Source of the DNA: an uncultured Eubacteriales bacterium
Lineage (GTDB): Bacteria > Bacillota > Clostridia > Peptostreptococcales > Anaerovoracaceae
Assembly: GCA_900551415.1 (NCBI GenBank)
Contig: URWB01000049.1
Coordinates: forward strand, 1 to 15,235
Direction: 5' to 3'
DNA: 15,235 bases
Both the position numbers and the translations under genes were made by a program. Positions 1-6,965 of the stretch are shown one piece after another (position 1 is the first letter of the stretch; every line of letters begins with the position of its first letter). Under the pieces are notes generated by a model. The model did not search any database, was not told the DNA's origin, and saw nothing but the letters and a program-made list of their open reading frames with translations.

Positions 1-2453
1 GCCAATGATTGAATCAGGTATCTGCCGTCCTTCTCCTTGAGGGTCAGAACAGAAGTACCGTAACCGCTATATATGTCCAAGCCTTTTTCTTTGATGTTCA
101 AGGTTTCTCCGGTCAGAATCACGGTATCGCCGGATTTTTTGCCCTCTGTGACAATGAATTTACCGCCGCCCGCGTCACTGGTAAAGGTGATATAGCGGTC
201 GATATCTTTTACATAGAACTGATTCCATTCTTTTTGCGTGTAATGCGTTCGGATATCGTCGAGCGTGATGCCTGCGTAATATGTGAGGCTTTGATTCAGC
301 CCCGCAGGGTCATAAGGTTTCACCGGCGTAATGAAATTATCGACCGTCCATCCGTCTTTCCTGTATGGGCTCCAATATTCCGAGTCTTCAAACTTTGCTT
401 TGAGTTCCGGCGTCCACCCCATAACATCATCAAACTGTGGATAATATCTTAAAAACTCAAAGAAATCCATTTTATCCGGACTGCTGTATGCGCTTGTGAA
501 ATAGCAGTATAGTGAAGTTTTGCCCCATGTTTCGAATATCCGGTTCAGTTCGTCTTTTGTTTCTTCGTTCAAATCTCCGTCCGGCTGTGAGAGCAGGAAA
601 TCCCAATCCACAAGATGCAGCCGATTCTCCACCCATTCGAAGACCGCGGCGTTTTCCTGTTCGATTGTTTTTCCGTTTTGTAATTTCTGCGTAAACGGAA
701 GGATCAGTCGATAAATGCCCTCCGGCAGTTCGCCGTATTTTGGAGAAATATCGATCGTGGCTGTAAGATATTCGTTTCCCATGGCGGTTCCGCCTGCTCT
801 TGTGCCTTTGTAGCCTTTCTGCTCCGGTACAGCCTCCCAGCTGTTCTTGTCTGTATATGGATCTTTCTTTCCCGTATAACGCTCAACGCGGAAGTTTTCC
901 TTATAAGTCAGGCGCGGGGTCGGATTATCGTATTCTGTGTTCTCGATATGTACTGTGATACTGCCGGCATTCTGCGCCTCAGCCCAATAGGACATGTGCA
1001 GATTCGTATCTTCATATTCTTTGAGAAGTTCCGTCAGCTTCGGCGAATGTATGCGTTTTCCTCTGATCCTTGTGTCTTCGTTCTCGCCGGCAATACAATA
1101 TATATCGGCGCCGGCCTCTTCCTCTCTGCCCAACACCAGGAAATTGGTCAGGCTCTCCTCCGAAAAATCCATGTCGATATAAATCTTGTAATCAAAGTCG
1201 TTCTCATTCACAGGTTCTCCGTCTGCAAAATCCTCTTCACGGAATGTGTGGAACAGTTTTGCAAGTTTCTTCCGCTGTTTTGCGTCATTAATGTCAATAT
1301 AATCCTCTTCAAACGGCGTGCCTGTGCCTCTTTTGATCCAGATATTTTCGAAGTTTTGTGTCTGTATATCGTGAAAAAATCTGGTACACGGATCGCTGCT
1401 CTTCGGATTTACAACAAAGCATACACAGGCGCAGAGCAGCGCGAGCGCGGCGAGGACTGCGATCCAGATCTTCGGTTTCTTGAACGCCGCCAGTGCTTTG
1501 ACGCGCGCACTCACTTCTTTCTCTCCGCCGATGAACGAAGTTGTGCCGAGAAGAAAGCGTTCAGTCCCCGCCGCGGCTCTGACCAGCGTTGTCGCGTAAG
1601 CCTTTTTGTCCCCGGTCAGACGCGCCGCGTCGTAGTCGCAGTAGATTTCCATGTCGCGGCGAAATCTGCGGAACGCCAGCCAAATCACCGGATTCCACCA
1701 GAACGCGGCAAGCACAGCCGCGGCAACAAAATTTTTCCATAAATCACCATGCGAGAGATGTGTCAGTTCATGCGCCAGTACCTGCCGCTGCTCTTCCTCG
1801 CCAAATCCGTTTTCCAACGCGATCACATACTGACCGTCCAGCCGCGTCAGAAACGTTGTGTCCGCGCCTTGCTTGATCACGATCTTCGCACGGCTGCGGA
1901 TGCCGATCTTCGTCCGAAGTTCCGTAAGCATCATCAGCTGCTGTGCCTCTTCACTATCTTCCAACATGCGCAGTTTCTTTCTCTGCTTTCCGATTCCGAT
2001 CAGCAGCCAGCCCAGAACCATCAGGACGCCCATGACGCAGATCCCGTTCTGCAGCCTTCTTGCAGACTCCGATGCCGTAAAATCACCGGTCAGCGTCCGG
2101 TCTGTGAACGGCACCTGCATACTGACATGAGCCTGTCCGTTCACCACTTGCGTATCGACCATCTGTCCATCTGCCTGCTGCCTTTCGTCCGCAGTCTCGC
2201 TAAGATAGTCTGCCTGTCCCGTCCATGCGCTGGACGTACCGATGCGTGCCTGCGTCTGCGGCAGATAAGTTCTGACCGCAAAATCGCTCTCCGGCAGTAT
2301 CCCCGCCAGCGGCACCGCCAGCATCGCCACCGCCGGCAGCAACCATAACAGCATATGTCCCCGCGGCGTGATCTTGTTTCCAAACAACAGCTTGAGCAGC
2401 AGCACCAGTGCTGCCGCCGCCGTTACGGCAATGCTCAGATTCAGCATGTTCAT
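1..2453 (-). CDS. M56 family metallopeptidase, BlaR1/MecR1-like sensor (partial, C-terminal end off the left edge)
   Basis: Integral-membrane zinc protease of the BlaR1/MecR1 group, which normally senses a cell-surface signal and inactivates a BlaI-type repressor. Starting at ATG 2453 (ribosome site GGGAGGAG at 2459-2466), the frame is open for 817 codons to the edge. Hydrophobic segments lie at about residues 7-24, 34-53, 137-154 and 329-348. The zinc motif HELTH is at 228-232 and a third-ligand glutamate at 269 sits in MEIYCD. After the last membrane segment come about 470 residues predicted to be outside the cell. I see no SxxK penicillin-binding signature there, so the signal need not be a beta-lactam. 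The last visible residues read like a near-terminal strand, so little is probably missing. The family call is firm from the HExxH context and topology; the ligand is unknown. No intact blaI lies next to it, which is unusual. Confidence 0.9.
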   Translation of the reverse strand, partial: MNMLNLSIAVTAAAALVLLLKLLFGNKITPRGHMLLWLLPAVAMLAVPLAGILPESDFAVRTYLPQTQARIGTSSAWTGQADYLSETADERQQADGQMVDTQVVNGQAHVSMQVPFTDRTLTGDFTASESARRLQNGICVMGVLMVLGWLLIGIGKQRKKLRMLEDSEEAQQLMMLTELRTKIGIRSRAKIVIKQGADTTFLTRLDGQYVIALENGFGEEEQRQVLAHELTHLSHGDLWKNFVAAAVLAAFWWNPVIWLAFRRFRRDMEIYCDYDAARLTGDKKAYATTLVRAAAGTERFLLGTTSFIGGEKEVSARVKALAAFKKPKIWIAVLAALALLCACVCFVVNPKSSDPCTRFFHDIQTQNFENIWIKRGTGTPFEEDYIDINDAKQRKKLAKLFHTFREEDFADGEPVNENDFDYKIYIDMDFSEESLTNFLVLGREEEAGADIYCIAGENEDTRIRGKRIHSPKLTELLKEYEDTNLHMSYWAEAQNAGSITVHIENTEYDNPTPRLTYKENFRVERYTGKKDPYTDKNSWEAVPEQKGYKGTRAGGTAMGNEYLTATIDISPKYGELPEGIYRLILPFTQKLQNGKTIEQENAAVFEWVENRLHLVDWDFLLSQPDGDLNEETKDELNRIFETWGKTSLYCYFTSAYSSPDKMDFFEFLRYYPQFDDVMGWTPELKAKFEDSEYWSPYRKDGWTVDNFITPVKPYDPAGLNQSLTYYAGITLDDIRTHYTQKEWNQFYVKDIDRYITFTSDAGGGKFIVTEGKKSGDTVILTGETLNIKEKGLDIYSGYGTSVLTLKEKDGRYLIQSL

Positions 2454-2472
2454 AGTCTCTCCTCCCTTTGTC

Positions 2473-2482
2473 TACATTTGTA
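2473..2482. promoter_or_regulatory. BlaI/MecI-type operator, downstream copy
   Basis: A second exact TACATTTGTA, lying between the predicted start site and the ribosome binding site of the M56 gene. Two in-phase dyads are the usual arrangement at bla and mec operators. Confidence 0.7.
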
Positions 2483-2499
2483 ATCCCTCTTGTAACTTT

Positions 2500-2528
2500 A
2501 GTTTACATTTGTAGTTACAAAAAGTCAA
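2500..2528 (-). promoter_or_regulatory. Sigma-A-type promoter of the M56 gene
   Basis: Read on the minus strand: -35 TTGACT (2523-2528), a 17-bp spacer, and -10 TAAACT (2500-2505). The expected start site is near 2493, about 40 nt ahead of the ATG at 2453. One TACAAATGTA dyad overlaps the -10 and spacer, and a second lies just downstream of the start site. Confidence 0.75.
2504..2513. promoter_or_regulatory. BlaI/MecI-type operator, promoter-proximal copy
   Basis: TACATTTGTA on the plus strand (TACAAATGTA on the minus strand) matches the TACA-N2-TGTA dyad bound by BlaI/MecI winged-helix repressors. It covers the first base pairs of the -10 and part of the spacer, so bound repressor would block RNA polymerase. 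It is identical to the copy at 2473-2482, centre to centre 31 bp, roughly three helical turns. Confidence 0.7.
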
Positions 2529-2558
2529 GCAGGTTTTTCACGAAAGGAGGACAAAAGT

Positions 2559-2662
2559 ATGTACAACGAAATACAGATTTCTATGCGCACATGGCGCTCA
2601 TGAATGAGTGCCGCTTCGCAAGGTGCTTTCGTCGATATTCCGAAAATATCGCACAGCGATAG
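2559..2662 (+). pseudogene. Possible remnant of a blaI-type repressor gene (frameshifted)
   Basis: A good ribosome site (AAAGGAGG, 8 nt before the ATG) leads into MYNEIQISMRTWRS and then a stop at 2601. BlaI family proteins typically start with a short lead, then IS-x-x-x-W, then a V/L-M-N stretch. Here the S-to-W spacing fits, and a one-base shift near 2592-2594 continues as ALMNECR, giving a combined W-A-L-M-N, before that frame closes at 2662. Nothing further resembles the helix-turn-helix or the dimer domain. The match is short and could be chance. The alternative is a 14-residue leader peptide or no gene. It is divergent from the M56 gene, not upstream in the same direction as in classical blaI-blaR1 operons. 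Confidence 0.3.
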
Positions 2663-2675
2663 TTCCATGTATCAT

Positions 2676-2711
2676 AAAAAACAGACCCCTGCGTTTTTGT
2701 GCAAGAGTCTG
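2676..2711 (-). terminator. Rho-independent terminator of the secreted Fn3 protein gene
   Basis: On the minus strand an 11-bp stem (CAGACTCTTGC with GCAGGGGTCTG, two G-T pairs) and an 8-nt loop are followed at once by six T. It begins 47 nt after the stop codon at 2759. No T-run follows on the plus strand, so it acts in one direction. Confidence 0.88.
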
Positions 2712-2758
2712 CTCGGATGTCTGAATGTCTGTCTGCCTTTCGCGCAGAATCAAAGATC

Positions 2759-3658
2759 CTATTTTGCGACGACTTCCAGCGCCTTTCCCCACGCGCCGTA
2801 CGAACGGCCGTATTTGGAATCGGTGTAAGCGCGGATCTTTACATAATATTTCATGCCGCTTTTGGCCTCTTTGAATGCCATGGAGTTGTGATCATTGGTA
2901 TTCACTGTGAAATTATATGACTTTTCCGCTTCAAATTTTTCGGATTCGCTGATGAGAATGTTGTATCCGCTCGCGAATTTCTGCTTGTTCCAGTTGAAGA
3001 CGAGTTCACCCTTTTTCGGCGCGGTCAGGGAGGTCAGAACCATCTTTTTCGGCGCGATTCTAAAATACATCGTGGTCTCTCCTTCGTACTTGCCTTTCGC
3101 CTTTTTCCCTGCCTTGATCGTCATCTTCGCGATGCCCGGCTTCTTGTTGTTTGTGTACTTGACGGTGATGAGTTCTTTTTTTACAAGGTCTGCCTGTTTG
3201 AGTTTCCCGAGCTTGAAGACAGGTTTCTTTGCCTTGCCGTTATAAGTCGTTTTGGTATAGGAAAGCTTCATGACTTTCGAGTCAAGCCGCGGAGAACTGT
3301 CCGCCGGATATCTGCCCATAAAGGCTACCTGAATGTCCGCACCGCCCGGTATTCCGTCAAGTCTCACATGTTCCAGATTCGACCAGTCAAGTTCAAAAGT
3401 ACTTTCGATGCCGTTATGGTTCATGATCACATCGCATACATTCGTGTCCGAACCGGCGAAAATCTCGAGAATCCAGCCGTAAGTCGAATCGTAATTGAGC
3501 GTATAGAATTCGCTTCCTCTCGCATTCATGTCAAACGTAACCGTAGGCGGAACATTGTCCGGCATATCGCCGTACGCGAAGGCTGCTTCCGTGCCAATCG
3601 GCATCATCGTAAAGACAAGGCAAAGCGCCATGCCAAGCATCAGTAGTCTTTTTTTCAT
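2759..3658 (-). CDS. Secreted Ig-like / fibronectin type III protein of unknown role
   Basis: Predicted 299-residue exported protein. The start chosen is the ATG at 3658, because it has GGAGGAGG 5 nt ahead and begins a clear signal peptide: MKKR, a hydrophobic core at residues 5-19, and a likely cut after TEAAFA near residue 28. An upstream in-frame ATG would put 29 charged residues before the signal and lie in the promoter, so it is rejected. The mature part has an unrecognised N-terminal region (30-130), a bacterial Ig-like repeat (about 131-203, with YNGKAKKP and VKYTNNKKPGIAKMTI, a style common in clostridial surface proteins), and a C-terminal Fn3-like domain (about 208-299, ending in YYVKIRAYT and SYGAWGKALEV). 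No LPXTG, choline-binding or catalytic motif is visible, so it is probably released or weakly wall-attached. Transcribed alone. Confidence 0.85.
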   Translation of the reverse strand: MKKRLLMLGMALCLVFTMMPIGTEAAFAYGDMPDNVPPTVTFDMNARGSEFYTLNYDSTYGWILEIFAGSDTNVCDVIMNHNGIESTFELDWSNLEHVRLDGIPGGADIQVAFMGRYPADSSPRLDSKVMKLSYTKTTYNGKAKKPVFKLGKLKQADLVKKELITVKYTNNKKPGIAKMTIKAGKKAKGKYEGETTMYFRIAPKKMVLTSLTAPKKGELVFNWNKQKFASGYNILISESEKFEAEKSYNFTVNTNDHNSMAFKEAKSGMKYYVKIRAYTDSKYGRSYGAWGKALEVVAK

Positions 3659-3715
3659 GTTTTCCTCCTCCCAATTCATGCTGCATCGCATAGTCTGATT
3701 TTTTCTGTCAGCCTT

Positions 3716-3745
3716 AGAATAACATCTCCGCTTCCTGCATGTCAA
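3716..3745 (-). promoter_or_regulatory. Sigma-A-type promoter of the secreted Fn3 protein gene
   Basis: Minus strand: a perfect -35 TTGACA (3740-3745), an 18-bp spacer and -10 TATTCT (3716-3721). It lies between the stop of the hydrolase gene (3790) and the ATG at 3658, so this gene need not depend on read-through from the hydrolase. Confidence 0.72.
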
Positions 3746-3789
3746 GCAAATGAAAGGAAAACCTTCGCTTCACGCGGCATTCTCGCGGT

Positions 3790-4848
3790 TTACGCGTTCT
3801 GCAGCAGGATGTCCGTCTCCGTCAGCATCGGGTAGCGAGAAAGCACTGCGTCGTCCAGATTTTCGCGATGCATATCTACCGCGGTGACGCGGCTGTTATC
3901 GTAGGTCGTGTAATAGTAGATCCCGCGGCTGGCGTTGCAGCAGGAGGTGTAGATGGTAATCTCGTATTTGCCGTCCGCGACCTCACAGCAGCCGCGCTGC
4001 TGATCGACCGAACCCAAAATATGAAAGAACTGGCTGACACTCGCAGATTCCGCATCATCCGAAACCGCATGCGCCCGCGTAAAAGCCACGCGCACGAAGC
4101 GCGACATCGATGACAGATCGCCCGGCAGACCGATCGCTCCCATTCCGCGGCTGTAGGTCACCAGCGGCAGCTGCGGTGCGAAACGGTTTTCCGGCTGCTG
4201 CGGAGAAAGCTGTCGATAATTGTTTAGATGGAACATCTGCAGATCAAACGGCGGATTATTGGTCAGCACGCCCGCCGGATTGTCGTAAATTTTAAGCCCC
4301 TCCGCAACGGATTCAACCGTAATTGTCTCGTCCTTGTCAGCGATGATCCAGTGCAGCTGCGCCGGCGGGAAATGCTCGCTGTACGGCGTTCCGGTCAGAT
4401 TGAGATCCGCAAGCTCCGCGCGCACCTCCGCGATCGACGCGCAGCGGCTGAGCAGGTAACTGATGAACTCAAACTGCGCCACATTTTTCACGCGGCGCGG
4501 CTTTTCCTCGCCTTGTAGGTTTGTTGTTCCTGCCCTTTCTGCCGCGCGATTATGCGCCGCATCTGTTTCCGTCTCCGCGATCGGCTCCCGATAAACTGCA
4601 TTGCCGACAAAATTCAGTCCCGCCATCGCCAGCCCCTTTTCGTTGACCGCGTCGTAGAACATCGGATAGCCGTCCGCCACGTGCGCCATGCCGATGATTG
4701 CGTAGTGCTCCTCGGATTTTCCAAGGAAACGAAAGTCCAACGGAAACCGCCGCGGCATCACCACGATCTCCTCCCCGTAGGAAAATTCATAGTCCAGGGT
4801 TCTTCCAAAATAAAAATCCTTTGTCTTATAAGTTGCTGCTGTACACAT
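3790..4848 (-). CDS. Choloylglycine hydrolase family protein (bile salt hydrolase / linear amide hydrolase)
   Basis: N-terminal-nucleophile hydrolase that cleaves linear amides, in this family conjugated bile salts or penicillin V. The protein starts MCTAATY, so removal of Met1 exposes the catalytic Cys2. Family residues line up: Arg16 and Asp19 (FGRTLDYEFSYGE), Asn79 (MAGLNFVGN), Asn197 (GVLTNNPPFDL) and Arg250 (LSSMSRFVRVAF). Asn79 in this place is the bile-salt-hydrolase-like state; penicillin V acylases usually carry Tyr nearby. At 352 residues it is longer than the usual 315-330. The extra is a roughly 25-residue polar insertion at about residues 91-117, without which Asn197 and Arg250 fall at the standard 172 and 225. 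There is no signal peptide, so it is cytoplasmic. The ribosome site AAAGGAGT (4856-4863) fixes the start. Substrate is inferred from motifs only. Confidence 0.9.
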   Translation of the reverse strand: MCTAATYKTKDFYFGRTLDYEFSYGEEIVVMPRRFPLDFRFLGKSEEHYAIIGMAHVADGYPMFYDAVNEKGLAMAGLNFVGNAVYREPIAETETDAAHNRAAERAGTTNLQGEEKPRRVKNVAQFEFISYLLSRCASIAEVRAELADLNLTGTPYSEHFPPAQLHWIIADKDETITVESVAEGLKIYDNPAGVLTNNPPFDLQMFHLNNYRQLSPQQPENRFAPQLPLVTYSRGMGAIGLPGDLSSMSRFVRVAFTRAHAVSDDAESASVSQFFHILGSVDQQRGCCEVADGKYEITIYTSCCNASRGIYYYTTYDNSRVTAVDMHRENLDDAVLSRYPMLTETDILLQNA

Positions 4849-4925
4849 CTAACATACTCCTTTCACTGTTTCGTGCGGCAGCGCAGCGCTGCTGCCTGCG
4901 TCTTTTTCCATCCCTTATTCTGCAT

Positions 4926-4964
4926 CGCTCCGCGTGGAAACATGCCCCGCGGGGCGCGTTTTTT
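4926..4964 (+). terminator. Plus-strand terminator-like hairpin with no gene ahead of it
   Basis: CGCTCCGCG (4926-4934) pairs along 9 bp, one G-T pair, with CGCGGGGCG (4948-4956). CG and six T (4959-4964) follow. The form is that of an intrinsic terminator reading rightward, but the DNA upstream is the antisense of the hydrolase gene. It may insulate the polymerase promoter from antisense read-through, or end a small unannotated RNA. Confidence 0.55.
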
Positions 4965-5071
4965 GTTGTTGAGAATAGTATAACGCGGCTTAGTGATGAA
5001 ATGATGATTGCGGCGAACTTCAGTGAAATCTCCCCCGCGGCGCGCACGCAAGTATTACCTTTCTTTTCCGC

Positions 5072-5099
5072 TTGCATTTTGCTTCTGATTTGCTATAAT
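5072..5099 (+). promoter_or_regulatory. Promoter of the SOS polymerase cassette
   Basis: -35 TTGCAT (5072-5077), a 16-bp spacer and a perfect -10 TATAAT (5094-5099). The start site is expected near 5106, at the left edge of the LexA box, giving a leader of about 78 nt. Confidence 0.75.
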
Positions 5100-5105
5100 A
5101 GCATT

Positions 5106-5121
5106 AAGAACACATGTTCTT
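5106..5121. promoter_or_regulatory. LexA (DinR/SOS) box
   Basis: AAGAACACATGTTCTT: six-base arms AAGAAC and GTTCTT are perfect inverted repeats around ACAT. The core GAAC-N4-GTTC is the LexA consensus of Gram-positive bacteria. It begins 7 bp after the -10 and covers the start site, a position from which bound LexA would block initiation. It supports DNA-damage induction of the two genes that follow. Confidence 0.85.
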
Positions 5122-5183
5122 TTTAATAGTCACCAAGGAAAATCTACGCGAACCGAAAGCATTGACAGGAAGGGGGTGTTCGT

Positions 5184-6965
5184 ATGGCGGAGCGTGTCTA
5201 TATTGCCATCGATCTGAAATCCTTTTACGCGTCGGTAGAGTGCATGGCGCGCGGCTTAGACCCGCTGACCACGCATCTGGTCGTCGCTGATGCTGCCCGC
5301 ACCGAAAAAACCATCTGCCTTGCGGTCTCTCCGAGCCTGCGTACCTATGGCATCCCCGGACGGGCGCGGCTCTTTGAAGTCGTCCAAAAAGTCCGCGAGC
5401 TGAACGCCCTGCGGCTGACCCGTGCCCGTCGGCAAAGCTTCGCCGGGGAGTCGACAGACGCGGACGAACTGGCAGCGCATCCGGAGCTTGCGATCACCTA
5501 TATCACCGCCCGTCCACGCATGGCGCACTACATCGCCGCGAGCTCCCGCATCTACAGTATCTATCTTCGGTATATCGCGCCCGAGGATATCCATGCCTAT
5601 TCGATCGATGAAGTCTTTATCGACGCCACAGATTATCTTCCTCTGTATGGGCTGAACGCGCGGGAACTGGCTATGAAAATGATCCTCGAGGTTTTGCGCG
5701 AAACCGGTATCACCGCGACGGCAGGCATCGGCACCAATCTGTATCTGGCGAAGGTCGCCATGGATATCCGGGCCAAGCATATTCCCGCGGACTCGAACGG
5801 TGTCCGCATCGCCGAGCTTGACGAAATGCGCTATCGCCAGCTGCTTTGGGATCATCAGCCGCTGACCGATTTTTGGCGTATCGGGCGCGGCTACGCCAAA
5901 AAGCTCGCTAAGGTCGGACTATACACCATGGGCGATATTGCCCGCTGCTCGATCGGCAAGGCGGGCGAGTTTCACAATGAAGATCTGCTCTACAAGCTGT
6001 TCGGCGTCAATGCTGAACTGCTGATTGACCATGCCTGGGGCTGGGAGCCCTGTACCATGGCGGATATCAAAGCCTATCGCCCGGCTTCCTCGAGCATCAG
6101 CTCCGGGCAGGTGCTGCAGAGTCCTTATCCGGCTGCAAAAGCACATCTGGTAGTCTGCGAAATGGCAGAGCAGCTCGCCATGGATCTGTTCGAAAAACAA
6201 CTGACCACCGACCAGCTCGTACTGACTGTCGGTTATGACACGACCTCACTGCCTGCCGCGGCCCGCACGCCAGCGTATAGGCAAGCCGGAAACCGCGGGC
6301 AATCCGCAGCGCAAGCCCACAGCGCCGCAGGCGAAGCGGAAAGCGTGGAAGTGACAATCGACCGCTATGGTCGTGCCATTCCCAAACACGCGCACAGTAC
6401 GGTTAATCTGCCGCAGCCTACATCCTCCGTCTCACAGATCGTCGATGCACTCTCGGATCTGTATCAGCGCATCGTCAATCCGGATTTTACGGTACGCCGC
6501 TTGACCCTCTGCGCGAACCATATCCTGCCGGAATGCCCGCTTGCTGCGCAGACGTTCCGGAGCATCGGTGCAGACCACGCAGAGAGGAGCTCTTTGTCCA
6601 TGTGCAGCATCCTGCAAGCAGGCCATCCGTATGCAAGTGCAGGCTTGACCCCCTCTGCAGATCATGCGCAAACTGCACAAGACACTGCTGCGGCCCTCGC
6701 AGGGCAAGGCGCGGAACAAGGAGAACAGCTTGACCTGTTCGGCTTTGTCGCGGACGGCAAAGATATCTTCGGCCGCGACGCCGCCGAGACGCAGCGGCAA
6801 AAAGAAGCTTCTGCCGCCGCGCTCGAAAATGAACGCAGAATCCAGCAGTCTCTGCTGGCGATCAAACAAAAATTCGGTAAAAACGCAGTCATCAAAGGTC
6901 GTGACCTCGAAGATGGTGCGACCGCCATGCAGCGCAATGACCAGATCGGAGGGCATAAGGCATGA
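5184..6965 (+). CDS. Y-family (error-prone) DNA polymerase, UvrX/UmuC-like
   Basis: Translesion polymerase of the Bacillota SOS type, copying damaged templates at low fidelity in the cytoplasm. The palm carries the catalytic residues: Asp10 (IAIDLKSFYASVEC) and Asp142-Glu143 (AYSIDEVFID). The DRYGRAIPKHAH stretch at about residues 392-403 and the end with KKFGKNA-like and DQIGGHKA segments are hallmarks of this subfamily, which is usually about 420-500 residues. QLDLF at 515-519 fits the beta-clamp binding motif. Length here is 593, owing to Ala/Gln/Ser-rich insertions at about 354-384 and about 460-514. The start at ATG 5184 has AGGAAGGGGG 7 nt ahead. It is transcribed from a LexA-boxed promoter and its stop overlaps the next start (ATGA). 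The gene is intact; whether the insertions alter activity is unknown. Confidence 0.94.
   Translation: MAERVYIAIDLKSFYASVECMARGLDPLTTHLVVADAARTEKTICLAVSPSLRTYGIPGRARLFEVVQKVRELNALRLTRARRQSFAGESTDADELAAHPELAITYITARPRMAHYIAASSRIYSIYLRYIAPEDIHAYSIDEVFIDATDYLPLYGLNARELAMKMILEVLRETGITATAGIGTNLYLAKVAMDIRAKHIPADSNGVRIAELDEMRYRQLLWDHQPLTDFWRIGRGYAKKLAKVGLYTMGDIARCSIGKAGEFHNEDLLYKLFGVNAELLIDHAWGWEPCTMADIKAYRPASSSISSGQVLQSPYPAAKAHLVVCEMAEQLAMDLFEKQLTTDQLVLTVGYDTTSLPAAARTPAYRQAGNRGQSAAQAHSAAGEAESVEVTIDRYGRAIPKHAHSTVNLPQPTSSVSQIVDALSDLYQRIVNPDFTVRRLTLCANHILPECPLAAQTFRSIGADHAERSSLSMCSILQAGHPYASAGLTPSADHAQTAQDTAAALAGQGAEQGEQLDLFGFVADGKDIFGRDAAETQRQKEASAAALENERRIQQSLLAIKQKFGKNAVIKGRDLEDGATAMQRNDQIGGHKA

Larger units (their letters stand above)
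2454..2758. other. Intergenic region between the M56 gene and the secreted Fn3 protein gene
   Basis: This 305-bp gap holds the M56 promoter with two BlaI-type operators, a divergent ribosome site (AAAGGAGG at 2543-2550) leading into a possible blaI remnant, a perfect 7-bp inverted repeat CGATATT/AATATCG (2633-2639 and 2645-2651, 5-nt loop) of unknown role, and the terminator of the neighbouring minus-strand gene. No intact gene is visible. Confidence 0.8.
4849..5183. other. Divergent intergenic region between the hydrolase and the Y-family polymerase genes
   Basis: This 335-bp gap holds, toward the polymerase, a promoter and LexA box (5072-5121). Toward the hydrolase there is only a weak candidate -10 TATACT (minus strand, 4977-4982) with no good -35. 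If used, it would give a leader of about 120 nt containing a GC-rich dyad GGCAGC/GCTGCC (4877-4882 and 4891-4896), just upstream of the ribosome site. A plus-strand terminator-like hairpin sits at 4926-4964. No gene or RNA gene is recognised. Confidence 0.7.

Noticed and set aside
9..2348. Plus-strand open frames opposite the M56 gene (9-452, 948-1742, 1749-2348)
   Set aside because: They mirror a long minus-strand frame with HELTH, membrane segments and a good start. Their own translations are rich in Arg/His/Cys, show no family features and lack good ribosome sites.
3659..3745. Longer start for the secreted Fn3 protein at 3745
   Set aside because: It would cover the -35 and -10 boxes and put 29 charged residues before a textbook signal peptide. 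The ATG at 3658 has GGAGGAGG.
5256..5855. Minus-strand 199-residue frame inside the polymerase gene
   Set aside because: Antisense shadow of a gene with clear catalytic motifs; no ribosome site or recognisable domain.
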